Shown one piece after another: positions 20,726 through 31,700 of a DNA stretch of 64,000 nucleotides. The notes under the pieces are model-generated. The model saw only the letters and a list, made by a program, of their open reading frames with translations. It made no database searches and was not told where the DNA came from. Positions within the stretch are counted from its first letter, which is position 1. Every line of letters begins with the position of its first letter. A program made the translations under genes and the position numbers. The stretch is from Gnetum montanum (lineage: Eukaryota; Streptophyta; Gnetopsida; Gnetales; Gnetaceae), in contig MNCI01026223.1 of NCBI GenBank assembly GCA_015680685.1, positions 257,500-321,499 on the forward strand. Direction: 5' to 3'.

Positions 20726-21429
20726 TATAAGTCTTAAGTTAGTATTTTTTTGCTTTAGGGATTGCTTAACTTTGTTCATTGCGCTAAGGAAGTTTTTGTC
20801 GTTGGCCATGGGCTTGTCACCCCAGTTGTGCTTTACTTCCTCCATACATCCAAAAAGGAAGATTTTAGTTTTAGGCTATGGCTACTATGGATCTTCTTTG
20901 TTATTTTGGTTGTGGGATTTAGCATCCTTCTATGGCTTGTTGGTTGAAGGATACGGGGTATAGAAGGTCATAGGTATAGTCGAGATGAGAGTGGGCTTCG
21001 GTGGGCCCACTTCCTTTCGTGCCTCCGTCTATTTGTCTCCTTTTTTGTTAGGCTTTTACCTATACTTCCTCCTTTGGTTGGCTAAATTTTTTTGGTTGTC
21101 AACCATTGGTTGTAAGGAAGAGGTAGTAGCATTGGCTACCATAGGGGGTCATTGTGCAATGGGTTGGGCTACAATTGTTCAAGTTGTATTGGGTTAGGAA
21201 ACCCTAATGGCAAAAGGTTCTCTTGGAGGTATTTGTGATGATACCCTCATAATGAAAGGAGGTCTTGAGCTATGGGAAACTAAAGAAGCTCTTTCATTGT
21301 AGAGGGGTACTTGGATCATGAACATTTCTCTTGTAGGTCTTTGATTGTCATCAATGTTGAATGTTGAAATAACATAATGGCTATCATTAGCATTCAACAA
21401 GTCTTTGTAGACCTACATTGACTATTTTT
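20726..21429 (-). pseudogene. N1 gag-protease linker region
   Basis: Minus-strand open stretch 21400-21194 (MLNANDSHYVISTFNIDDNQ) continues the C-terminal end of gag. The rest to 20726 is low-confidence degraded linker. No domain recognised. Confidence 0.45.
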
Positions 21430-22920
21430 GTTGTCAAATTGGATTAGAGCCATCTAAGACTAGTTTTCCCCTATCTATCATCCTTTGTAGGTCATCCTTC
21501 ATGACAAAGTAGAAGTCTGTATCATGATCAGGTAGTTGATGATAATGGTAGAAGCACCTAGTTTGAAATATCTAGGCAATGGGGGATCACCTTTCATTGC
21601 CTGAGAGGGACTTTTGGCTATTTCACATAGTTGCACGTGTTTCTTTCAATTGGGTTCAATCATTTGTTTATGTTGCATGCACCCACTTTTTAATAGTTGA
21701 TCAAGAAACTTAGATGGTTTTAATGGAAACTCAGTGTACTTAGACTTGTCCTTCCTTTCGAAGTTAGGTCTATTTGTTGTTGATATATTGGTTCCAAAAG
21801 TTTATGGTTGGTTACTATGGTCATTGGTGAGGGCCTTGGGTGGGTTGACATTCGACCCTTGGTTCGTGGTATTTTTTCCTTGGTCACAGTTGATATAGTA
21901 GTGTTGCTTTGTTTGCTCTTTTCTTTGTCTCTTCAAGCATGCTAGTTTTTATTTAATATATAGGCTAGATCATGACTAGCCTCTGTGGCATCCTCTATGT
22001 TTTTGGTTTGTGAAAATGCATGGCTAAGAGACCATTGGTCAAGGTAGTAAAGTTTTGGCTTGAGGAAGTTATTAACTACTCCCTTAAATATGGATAACAA
22101 GTAGGCTTAAGGTATGGGCTCTGGTATTTCATTCAACAGTTCATTCCAATGCTGAATAAATTTATGTATAGGTTCTAAGGACCCTTGCTCGACCTTCATG
22201 AGTTGGTCAAGCATTGTGTTAGCCTTAATTCATACTTGAGGTAGTTGAAAAATTGTACTAAGTCTTCTAGAGAGGATATAGATCCTCTGGGTAATGTGCG
22301 ATACCAATCGAGTGCTTTTCCAATCAAAGACATAGGAAAAATCCTCATGATGGTATGAGGCCATGGCTATAAGAGCAAAAATTCAAAAAAAGTTGATAAG
22401 GTGAGCATTAGGGTCACCTTCTCTATTATATTTGCTAAATTATGGAATGGGGACACCAAGAGGAAGTGTCAAAGATGAGACTACAAGACTTATGGGATCA
22501 TCCTGGTAGAAGTCCATAATCTTGATGGTTTGTGTGGTAGAGGCTTTAAGCTTCTTCAGTTCCTTTGTTAGGTCTTGGATCATTTGAAAGGCTTGATCCA
22601 AGCCTTATGGGGGTCCCGTAGTTTGTGAGGTTTGTACATAAGGTTGTGGTATCTATTGTGAGGCTTGTGGCCTTGCTATGGGTTGCATGATAGAAGGAAA
22701 AGGTTACACTATGGTTGTGGGTTATGGACCAAACAAAGAAAAAGATGTTTGTGTTAGTACTTGAGGCACAAATAGGACAAACATAGTGTGTGATCCTTGT
22801 GTTGCAAGGGGTCTCAAGGTGGATTCCATGTGAGTAGTTATTAGATTTGCGATGGTAAAACCCACCATTGATGATTTTGTATTTTGTAACTGTGTTGCAA
22901 ATGGCATTGATATGTTATAA
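21430..22920 (-). pseudogene. N1 gag (degenerate)
   Basis: Structural capsid protein of the element. The minus strand begins with an open stretch at 22907 (MPFATQLQNTKSSMVGFTIA). A charged helical segment follows (MIQDLTKELKKLKAST), then the capsid-like core with NAHLINFF and FIQHWNELLNEIPEPIP, and KLYYLDQWSLSHAFSQTKN. It ends with a knuckle-like region, HYHQLPDHDTDFYFVMKDDL. Stops (Q/W positions) and at least two frameshifts are visible. It lies between the PBS leader and protease, as expected for Ty3/gypsy gag. Confidence 0.8.
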
Positions 22921-23746
22921 TTTGTTATTTATGGCATTGACTAAGTATGATGTGTTGCTACAACTGGTGTTGGATTCGCTATGGTAGGGTGTGGAAATAT
23001 CTCACCTTTGTATTTCAACATTGGAAAGATGGGGGAAAGTTTGAAGACAAAAATGGAAACTTGGTAGTTTCCAAAGATGGTTTTGGTAGGTTTTCAACTT
23101 TCACAAAAAAGGAGAGAAAAGTGAACTTTGTTGGTATGGAAACCAATGTTGGTTTAGTGGCAAAGATTACATCAACAAAAATTCAATGTTTACCAAGGCT
23201 TCCATGTTGGCTTTGCTCTAGGAATTCACAACAAAAGTTGTGAAATTCTAGCACCCAAGCCACTTGCAACTTCCATGTTGAGATTTCTGCCACAAGGGGG
23301 TGGGGTGTGTGAATGGAAATGTTGGATTCCAAGGGAGTTTTGGCTAAAAAATGGCTTTCGACATGCAACAAAAGCATAACTAGTTGTAAAATTGGTTTCA
23401 AATTTCACCAAAGTTGGCCTCCCAACTACTTCCACACTAGGTATGGTAAAGGGGGGAAAGAAAGGAGGTGGGATGATGAGAATCTCACATCTTGTACCTC
23501 AACGTTGATGGGGGAAAGGTTGAAAACCAAAAGTGAAAAGTTGGTATTTTTTCCACTAAAATTGGTTCAGCAAGTGCTGTAAAAATCAAATCCTAACCAC
23601 CTACAACTTCCATGCTGTAGTTTTGGTCATAGGGGTGGGGGGAAAGACCAACATTGATTTTTCAAAGTTCTTGGCTACAAAAAAATGAATGCAAAGCTTG
23701 TAAATGGTAATGAAAATAATAGATCTAGCTACAAAATTTAGGTGAA
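22921..23746 (-). other. N1 5' leader with internal diverged repeats
   Basis: Non-coding leader between PBS and gag. Two or three diverged copies of a block containing 'tgggggaaaggttgaaaacc' and 'cttgcaacttccatgttga' (about 23020-23110, 23260-23300, 23500-23640). The phrase 'acttccatgttg' resembles the hairpin arms of the arrays. Confidence 0.5.
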
Positions 23747-23766
23747 GGCCCTTCTTCTAGCACCAA
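23747..23766 (-). promoter_or_regulatory. N1 primer-binding site (candidate)
   Basis: Seven bases inside the 5' LTR end, the minus strand reads TTGGTGCTAGAAGAAGGGCC. From memory this resembles the TTGGCGCTAGAAGG-type PBS of Tat-lineage elements; I cannot assign the tRNA by sequence comparison here. Confidence 0.6.
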
Positions 23767-23773
23767 GAAAAAT

Positions 23774-25057
23774 TGTTGCGACTGAAAACCTTGATTGCTG
23801 GAATGGGAACCAAGGATCCTCAGTGCAAGCAGTTCCTCAATCCCAAACCCCTAGGGCCTTCATGATAAAAAATGGAATTTGGAATGTCCTAACTAGTCTA
23901 ACAAATCAACCAGGGACTTGAGAGATGCAAAACATGAAAATATAAACAAATCTAAATAATGCATGAATAATAAATTTATCTTTGAACTCAAAACTCAAAA
24001 CTTAAAGCTTTATTGAGAAAAGAATAAAGAATAAGTTAGAGAAATGTGTACAAATGGTGCTTGGATGAGCAAAAAAGGAGATCCACTTGTACAAGAGTTC
24101 AAAGCTCATTGAAGCTGAGATGATCTGCTCCAAAATTTGGGTGCCAAGCCACTCTTGATGCTATAGAACCTTCCTTTGCTACTACAACCTTGGATTTATT
24201 AATTTGGTCACTACTAGGGGTGAGAAAGAGGGAATATTTGGATGCTAAGTTGCTCCATGCTAGGTTTGGAGTTACAGAAGTGTAGTGTTAACACCAAAAT
24301 CCACCCAAATCTTGAGGCCTCAATGCTTTCACATTGGAGTTTAAGAGATTGCAAGTGCTTCCTCCCATGGCCATTTTGTTTACTAAAAATAGTAATTAGG
24401 GCATCCCTTCCACAATGGAGATGAATCTTCCACACTGAGCTCTCACCATGCTTGTTGAAGTGGCTTGTCAACATTGAAGTGGATAACTTGATGAAATTTG
24501 CTTCTTGTGGCTCTCACACTAGGGGTTTTAATTTTCCATGCTAGGAGGAAAGTTTCCAAGCTAATGGAAAGCTTTCCAGTTTGGGGGAAAGTTTCCAAGC
24601 TAGGGGAAAACTTTCTAGGTTTGGTGGGGGGAGTGGGACTTTCCAATTTGAGGGGAAAGTTTCCAAAATGTGCTTTGGTCTCCATGTTGAAGGGGTGAAA
24701 GTTTTCAAACCCCCCACCCTTCCACACTAGGGGTAGATGAGATCTAACCCTTGCATGTGTTTTCAACGTAGAAAAATTTCTACCCACCATAAAAGCTGTC
24801 AAATTGCCTTTTTTGGCATTTCAAAAGGCATTTTTAATCATCCCAAGCCCAAATATAGATATTAAGTGACTTTTTCCACTTGGGAATGAGGCTTTGACCA
24901 CTTATGAAGCATTTTTAGCCCCAAGTATAAAGTATGTGAAACTATCCATTGTGGGTTACAAATTTCACATTTATGATGAAATTTTGCCTCAGGCTTCATG
25001 GGGTGAAAGCTACATGATGAAGATTGGTTATGATATGAAAAATTTTGTGGTGTTTTA
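23774..25057 (-). repeat. N1 5' LTR (LTR B), promoter-deleted
   Basis: 1284 bp, homologous to LTR A. It starts (minus strand) TAAAACACCAC (TG decayed to TA) and ends GCAACA. Relative to LTR A it lacks about 360 bp at 24357/24358, removing the TATA box. It carries an extra block with palindromic GGAAAGTTTCC or GGAAAGCTTTCC units at 24547, 24566, 24586 and 24654. As the 5' LTR it would have been the promoter copy. Confidence 0.88.
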
Positions 25058-25062
25058 ACCTA
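25058..25062 (+). repeat. Target-site duplication, right copy (N1)
   Basis: ACCTA directly after LTR B, matching ATCTA at 6433-6437. The E1 integrase reading resumes immediately. Confidence 0.75.
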
Positions 25063-25231
25063 GTCATCAAAGCCATCCATGATCATGCAAATAAATTCTC
25101 AAGCAATTGGAAAGGATCCTTCCTAGTCACCAAAGCCTATGGTAATGGAGCATTTAGGATAGTTGACATGGACAGGAATGAGCTAGCCAATTAAGTCAAT
25201 AATTCCTATCTGAAGCCCTATTACATGTAGT
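25063..25231 (+). pseudogene. E1 integrase, C-terminal end after the N1 insertion
   Basis: Reads VIKAIHDHANKFSSNWKGSF, then LVTKAYGNGAFRIVDMDRNE, then SYLKPYYM and a stop. This matches the C-terminal end of the N1 integrase (GPFLVTRTYGNGSFRIANMD ... NPYYM) and completes the E1 reading broken at 6437. One in-frame stop (LAN*VNN). Confidence 0.85.
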
Positions 25232-25249
25232 TTATGGTCATCAAAAAGT

Positions 25250-25640
25250 AAGTGTACTCTAAAGCTACTTGCTAAGGCCTTAAATCAGCAACATGGCCTA
25301 TCGAGGCCTTAAATCAGCAACATGGCCTACTGAGGCCTAAAACTAGTAACAACATAGCCTACTAGGGCCTAAAATCGGTAACACCATGGTTTGCCAAAGT
25401 CTTAAACTAAAAACATAGCCTACTAGGGCCTAAAAGTGGTAACACCATGACCTGCTAAGGCCTTAAACTAGCATCACAACCTGTTGAGTTCTTAAATCAG
25501 CATTATAGTACGCTAAGACTCTAAACTGGCATCATGGTCCACTATGACCTTAAATTGGCATCATAGCAAGCCAAGGCTTTAAACTGGTACCATGGCCCAC
25601 CATAGACTTAAACTAAAAATATTTGTGACTTGGGTGGCTT
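25250..25640 (+). repeat. E1 3' UTR minisatellite (~28-40 bp units)
   Basis: About ten copies of 'GGCCTTAAATCAGCAACATG' and 'GCCTACTGAGGCCTAAAACT' type units. Tandem repeats in the 3' UTR are a known feature of Tat-lineage elements. Motif shared with 11587-11705. Confidence 0.85.
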
Positions 25641-26550
25641 GGTTTTATTCTCCATGTGGCATACATATATGCATTGTAATGTTGTAACATGCTTTGTTTA
25701 CTTGGCTTTCTTGTTCTCTTGGAGTTGTGTTTTTTGGATGAAGCCTAAGCCATCTCAAGGGTGCAACTCATTATAGTAGTAGATCATCATGTGACCTTGA
25801 TATGCAAGATTTGATGAGTTTGTCCAGCTATGTCAAGATTACTTGTACCATCACCCTCCCTTTGGCACTACTTCTTGAGCCAAGCCCCATAGCTTGATTA
25901 TAGCCCTCCATACATTGAGCAATGATGTTAACTCATGTTTGCAACTCATGCACTATAATCATATAATATATTTTTAGCATGCTCCATCATCCAATCCACT
26001 TGAATGTAACACAAGTCATTTAGTAGGAAAACGATTAAGTCCATCGAGTGTAATACATCTTGTTTGATTGAATAACTTTGAAGTTCATTGAGTGTAATGC
26101 AACTTAGTTAATGAGAAAACTATGTCAAATTATCCCTAGCAATGAAACCCAATGAATGTTTCACCACACAAAAGAAAGATTAAAAAAGGAGAAGAAAATT
26201 GCCAAGAAGCCGAATGGCTAAAGAAACCTTGAAGCCCAATGGCCAAAAAACTCTTGGATCAAAGTGGTTGGTTTCTCAAACACATTTTCCGAGTGATCAA
26301 CACTTCAAAATATGTTAATAAAACACTACAACCATGGTGGAAACATTTGGAATGCATCGTTAGCTTCTGTAACCATCTTCCTAATTACCATTATCATTTC
26401 TCTATCATAACCCAATCCCCATCAACATAAGCACTCTTTGACATGGTTTGACACAACTAGATCAAGCGCGGAGAGGGAACATTAGTGGTGGACTTGCAGT
26501 GGTGTTTTGTATTCTTTGTCAGTGCCTGTTGGGTCAATCCTCTAGACACC
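25641..26550 (+). other. E1 3' UTR, unique part
   Basis: No gene. Contains 'tgcattgtaatgttgtaac' shared with the N1 3' UTR, and 'gtggtgttttgtattctttgtcagtgcctgt'-type sequence (about 26490-26530) also present in N1 just outside its PPT. Confidence 0.6.
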
Positions 26551-26566
26551 AACAAAGAGGGGCCAA
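26551..26566 (+). promoter_or_regulatory. E1 polypurine tract
   Basis: AACAAAGAGGGGCCAA immediately before the LTR start TGAAAAACC; matches the N1 PPT. Confidence 0.75.
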
Positions 26567-28009
26567 TGAAAAACCACCAAATTTTCATGTTGAGACCTTT
26601 GTAATCCCATCCCATGAAAGCTAAGTTAATATTTTATTGTAAATGTGAATGCTGTAACCCAGAAAGGGGAAATATAACATATTTCATACTTTTGAGGCTA
26701 AAACGATGCTTCATAAGTGATCAAAGCCTCATTCTCTAAGTGAAAAAGATCACCTAGTGTCTATATTTGGGCATGGGGGAGTCAAAAATGGCTTTTGAAA
26801 TACCAAAAATGGTAATTTGATGAGTTTTATGGGGGTTATACATTTATCTATGGTTACACACCCCTTGTAGGGGGGTGAGACAACTAGGAGACTTCAAGGC
26901 TAGCATGGAGGAGTGTAAGGGGATTAGAACTCACCTACCCCCCAGTGTGGAAAGGGGGGTGACCTAGCCTACAAGGGTTGACCACCCTTAGCCTTGACTT
27001 CCCATCCCCCCTCAACGTTGACACTCTCCCCCCAATGGAAGGGGGTCAGATAGCTAGGAGAGAGGGGATTAGATAGCATGGAGGGGCTAGACAACTAGGA
27101 TGCATGGGGTGGATCTCACCTACCCCATGAACATGGTAGCTAATTTTTATAAATTTGGCAGTCAATTTGTAGCTAATCAATCAATAATTTGGCAGCCAAT
27201 TTGCAACAAATTAGTCTACAATTTGGCAAGCAATCAGTTAACTATTTGCAGCTAATTTGTAGCCCAAATCATGGCCATAACCCTATAAAAACCAAACCTT
27301 GGCACCATGTCAAGGTTCCATATTTTTGAAATTTAGCATCCTTGGCATTTTGGCATCTAAGATCTCTTGCTTCCTTAGCAAAAATGCAACTCCCTAGTGC
27401 CTAGTAGTGTGGAACCTCTGCAAATATTTACCCCTTGTTATCCCCCCTTAGGATCTATGAACTTTGGATGTCACTATTACCTCCTAGGACCCCCAAATTC
27501 CAATGTGGTGCACTTTGGCCATCCCAATCCTTCACATTTTTCTAACCCCACTAGTAACCAACGTTGCAAATCTAAGGTGGTGAGAAAGGAGGTTTAATAG
27601 CATCAAGAGTGGTAGAGATACTGGATCATGGAGTTGATCATGGCTTTAATGGGCTCTAAACCCCTGCCCAAGTGAACCCCCTTTGCACCCCCCCTTTCTT
27701 GGGCACCACCTTTGTACACATCTTTAAACTCATTCTTTGTTCATGTAATGAAATTTGTGATTTCAATTTGTGTACAATTTCAAATATAATTGTTATATTT
27801 CCAATGCATTATTTTATAGATTTTCATCTTTTTACACTTTTTACACCTCCATTTTTTCACCCTTGTCAAGTCCCTAGGTGATCTATTGGATCATATAGGG
27901 CATCTTGAATTCCATTTTTCTTGTAGAGGCCTTAGGGGATTTGGGTTGAGGCTACCTATGACTCAGAATCCTTGGTTTTCTCTAGTGACCAAAAATTTTT
28001 GTCACAACA
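26567..28009 (+). repeat. E1 3' LTR (LTR C)
   Basis: 1443 bp, TGAAAAACCACC...GTCACAACA. Inverted relative to LTR A and B, as expected from E1 orientation. It contains a TATA box at 27284-27290 and, just upstream (27130-27265), several subrepeats of 'aatttggcagccaatttgta'. An open stretch at 27397-27597 is not considered a gene. Confidence 0.9.
27284..27290 (+). promoter_or_regulatory. TATA box in LTR C
   Basis: CCCTATAAAA, conserved with LTR A (minus strand 7218-7224). Confidence 0.65.
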
Positions 28010-28062
28010 CTACTGAGAACCTCCATTACCTATATGATTTAGATAGTTAAAGCTCTTGTAGC

Positions 28063-29117
28063 CTAGCTAGCCATAGGTACATCAATTGGAATAATCTCTC
28101 CATAAGTATTCAACTTTCTTGCAAGCATATTAATTAATGGATCCATGAGTGTCTCCACCACTAAAAGACTATAGTTGTAGTAGTATATACTATTGTATGT
28201 CAAATCTAGAATCTTGGTCCTACTTGAACTAAATAAACTTTTTAGAAGAGGTTTGATCCCTCTTCTAAGAATGATCATAATATGCACTACTTTTTTCAAT
28301 TGACTATGCTCCAAGTCTATCATACAAACATGTGCATTCTCATATAACTAAAGCAAAAGAGAAAGTAACTTATTTTTAATAGATACATGAAGATCAAGAA
28401 GCAAGCGGTTCATTCTAGCTCTCTTGTCAAAATGTGTGTGAGGCACATACATGCTTAGTTCTAAACACTTGTAGTCATACTTTGTCATGATCTATTCCAC
28501 TAGTAAAGGTAATAGAATTGATCTACTTTCATCTTCATGTACTTTAAAGAAATATAATGCTTATTAAAAGTAATTAAAAAGTTACTCCAATGAACATCAT
28601 AGTCCTTCCAATGATGTGTCTTCTCCTAGGTATCCCAACAATGAGTAGTGAAATGTTTAAATTGGTAGGTTATTAATTAAGTTCTCTATGCAAGAGTACA
28701 CTCAATAAGCTTAAAGATCTTCATGACCTTCTCCAATCACTCTATGGCAGTAGTAGGATCCTTCTCATCTTGGAAGGTAGGTAGTTCCATGTTATAAAAT
28801 TACTTCATAGGCTCCTATTCCATTAGTCATCTACCACCATTAAAAATTCTTGAAGCTACGAATGTTGATAGCATGTTTGGGTTATTTTCTATATGCTAAC
28901 AGAGAAACAAGAATAGATAGTACTTAATATTTTCTTGATTGATCTCATTTTTGGTAGGAGTAGGATCAATAGTCTCCATATGAGGATCTAACATGAGCTC
29001 TTTCATTTGATCTAGAATGAAATCAAGTGTAGAACTTGGGTTACTTGGATGAACATTCATCCTTCTATCATGAATACATCCACCTCTAGCACCTACCATT
29101 ACTAGAGATAATAACAT
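28063..29117 (-). pseudogene. Gypsy-type gag remnant (E6)
   Basis: The minus-strand reading begins MLLSLVMVGARGG and passes through the typical gag core: MELPTFQDEKDPTTAIEWLE, then KIFKLIECT, then a region around WKDYDVHWSNFLITFNKHYI, and finally MIDLEHSQLKKVVHIMIILR. This is the retrotransposon gag pattern of iMet-primed gypsy elements. There are many stops and frameshifts. The E1 3' LTR end (28009) lies just beyond its C-terminal side, so the rest of this element would be to the left, displaced by E1 and outside the window. Confidence 0.7.
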
Positions 29118-29143
29118 AAAATGAGAAAATAATCAAACCTAGA

Positions 29144-29154
29144 CTTTGATACTA
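29144..29154 (-). promoter_or_regulatory. Decayed tRNA-iMet primer-binding site (E6)
   Basis: Minus strand TAGTATCAAAG beside an LTR end ATGTTACA. It differs from TGGTATCAGAG by two G-to-A changes. Confidence 0.5.
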
Positions 29155-29157
29155 GCT

Positions 29158-30577
29158 TGTAACATTATCCTTCCTAGTATTAGGTTGGAGAATATTATGT
29201 TGGATCCTAAAATTTGGTAAATGATTGCTAATGGTAAGAGAAGATAAAAATTAAAATAAATTAATACAATGATATAGAAATGAAAGGAAATGTGATGAAG
29301 CAATAATTGATGAAAAAAATAAAAAATGATAATATTGGAAGAATAAATAAAGCATATTTATTTAACATAAATATATTAAAAAGTCTAAAAACTAAATCTA
29401 AATTGGAAAAATACAAAGAAATATAAATATGAAGATTTGAAGTATAATCATAAATATCCAATAGTACTATAATATGCTTAACCATACATAAAATATCCAT
29501 AATCCAAATACACAATGTGTGAAAGGGAATAATATGATATAAGTGCTATTGTCATGCTTATTATGGTGATGGTGCATAGCATCCAAAAAAGTATAAATCA
29601 AATGTTAATGGTGGAGAAACATAATCAACAATCAACAAGATCAATATACCAAAAACTCTAACAAGAACCACAATCAACTCCATGCTTGATATCAACAAAT
29701 TGAGAAGTTCTATAACTACTAAATAACATTAAATGAAGTTTAAAGTCATTGAAACAAACCAAACTAAGCTCCAAAAATAAGATAGACCTTGAAATGGAAA
29801 ATATCCTATTACAACCATAGTAGAATCCTTGGTGATTGACCATGACCTGACTATGACTTGACCATGACTCATGGCATATATAGAAAAACTACTGGAATAA
29901 ACTATGGAAAAAATGCGCAACCACAACCCAACCATAACTTGATCATGACCCATGGTGGATAGACCATGATATGATCATGATCTATGATTTATTGAAAACT
30001 ACATAAAATTATTTAGACTAGTAAAAATAATAAGAAAGTTTTATTTAAAACCTTATCACGACTCATGGTGGCTAACCACAGCTTGTGGGATAGTAGGCTT
30101 TTGAGAAACAAAGACTAGAAAATATGAAGAATGGCTAAGGATTAATCATGAACACCCCATGGATCATAGTAGAAGAATATGGCCTAAGCATCAATTGTGA
30201 TTAGCATTAGTAGTCTTACCACAACTCATGGTTGACTTATGGTTTCAATGAAAATTCCAAAAAGATAGAAAAACCCTAAAAATAACCATAGAATGATCAA
30301 CAATTGACACACAACATTGGGGATACTAAGGACATGACTCATTAATCATAAATGAACATAAAGACTAAAGGGAAAGTGAAAGATGAAATAAAGGTATATC
30401 TAAGGGTCCAAACCCAAGGAAAAATCATTAAAAACTCACAAAATGATAAAAACTCAAAATTTAACAAAATGGTCAAAACCTAGTTAGATTATGAACAAGA
30501 AGAATATAATGGCACAATGACATGAATTTAACATGAAATACCCATCCTTAAATAATTAACATAATAAAATTCTTACA
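29158..30577 (-). repeat. E6 5' LTR (boundaries approximate)
   Basis: Ends (minus strand) ATAATGTTACA at 29158 next to the PBS. A possible start TGTAAGAATT is near 30577. Contains dispersed 'ACCATGACTCATGGttgacc' motifs (29830-30360) shared with 51436-51800. AT-rich, no gene. Confidence 0.4.
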
Positions 30578-31700
30578 AGATTCTCATTTTTTAACGTAAG
30601 CAAAAACCATAAAATTTAGCAGAAAGTACCAAATGAATTATGTCCAAAAATTTAAATCTGCATGTGAATTTGTATGATTGGGATTGGGATTGAAGTATTT
30701 AAGTTGGTTGTTAGCTACATTGAAAAATAATTTGTTATTACAAACCAACACATGTTAATGCTTTGGCAATTAAAACTTGGCCATGTAAAAATAAAGGTTT
30801 TAAAGAAGTTGCACCAATTTTATCCTACTATTTTCAAATTTGATTTGTTAATGAAAGATTTCATGTGCAAATAATTGTATAATGGGAAGGATGCATCATC
30901 TATCATTTCTAAAACAAAGTTTTCAAAAGAATACATAACTGCTAGAGTTAATTCATTCAGACACTTGTGATCCATTCACTCCTCAAGCAAGTTGATATTT
31001 TATGTATCTAATTGATGAATTTATTCATATGACTTTGATCTATAGATTAATAAGAAATTTATAGGTACTTGAGAAGTTTATATACTATCTTAGGAAGGCT
31101 TTGGTTAGCTTAATTTACAATAAGATATTCATTTCCCATGAAATGATAGAGAAGTGGTGATTCATTTTAATCCTAGGGTTTTTGCAATTTCGTGACTTAA
31201 TTTACTTAATAAAACTATCTTATGTTCCCAACCTATTATGATAGGCTAGACATCATCAATAGGGGAAAAAGATGAATCTAGCACTAGCATTCCTTAGTCA
31301 TCCAACTTCTATGAATTCATAGATATAGGATTTGGTGAACTTAAGATCATTAAGCTAATTTAGAGTATCAAGAATCCTATGCATTCTCAAGTTAAGAAAA
31401 CCATTACGATGATAACCTCTGCATAAAACTCAACTTCTCTATGTATTAATATCTTCTTTTTCATTTTAAAATGTTTTTAGTATATGTTATATTATTTCAT
31501 TTAGTTATGTTTTTTTATTTTATCTTTCTTCCTTAATACTTATTTTTGTTATTTACCTTAATGTTTTAGGCTTTATGCTTAAATTCATCTAGCTTTTATT
31601 TCAATTTACTTTATGCCTTAGTTAATAAAAAATTTTATAAGGGAAAATAAATAAAACTAAGAAAAAAATCTCAAAAAACATATAAAACTAAAAACCAATA
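30578..31700. other. AT-rich sequence, nothing recognised
   Basis: No coding, RNA gene or repeat that I can support. Confidence 0.5.

Larger units (their letters stand above)
6438..25057 (-). mobile_element. N1: 18.6-kb Tat-lineage Ty3/gypsy element nested inside E1 integrase
   Basis: A structurally near-complete minus-strand element. It has a 5' LTR (25057-23774), PBS-like site, gag, protease, a large interval with an antisense gene and a hairpin satellite, RT, RNase H, second RNase H, integrase, PPT and 3' LTR (7950-6438), flanked by a 5-bp duplication. Orientation comes from pol, from the purine-rich tract adjoining the inner edge of the left LTR, and from the TATA box on the minus strand of that LTR. 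All genes are full of stops. It is inserted head-on into a relative of its own family. A single N at 9699 with a partial D-family LTR marks missing sequence inside it, and another N is at 15399. Confidence 0.88.
1..28009 (+). mobile_element. E1: Tat-lineage Ty3/gypsy LTR retrotransposon, 5' end outside window, split by N1
   Basis: A plus-strand element enters from the left edge and ends with its 3' LTR at 28009. Visible parts in order are an antisense-exon-like stretch, a hairpin tandem array, pol (3253-6437), an 18.6-kb nested element, the integrase C-terminus (25063-25231), a 3' UTR, a PPT and the 3' LTR. A second RNase H domain after the usual one (FDGA, VEYE and GDS motifs) is the hallmark of the Tat lineage in plants. 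Every coding domain has stops or lost catalytic residues, so E1 is dead. The join is supported because the integrase reading that stops at 6437 resumes in register at 25058. The 5' LTR, gag and protease lie outside the window. Confidence 0.85.

Noticed and set aside
24443-24802. 119-codon minus-strand frame in LTR B
   Set aside because: Lies in LTR repeats with the GGAAAGTTTCC cluster; LTR A lacks a counterpart.
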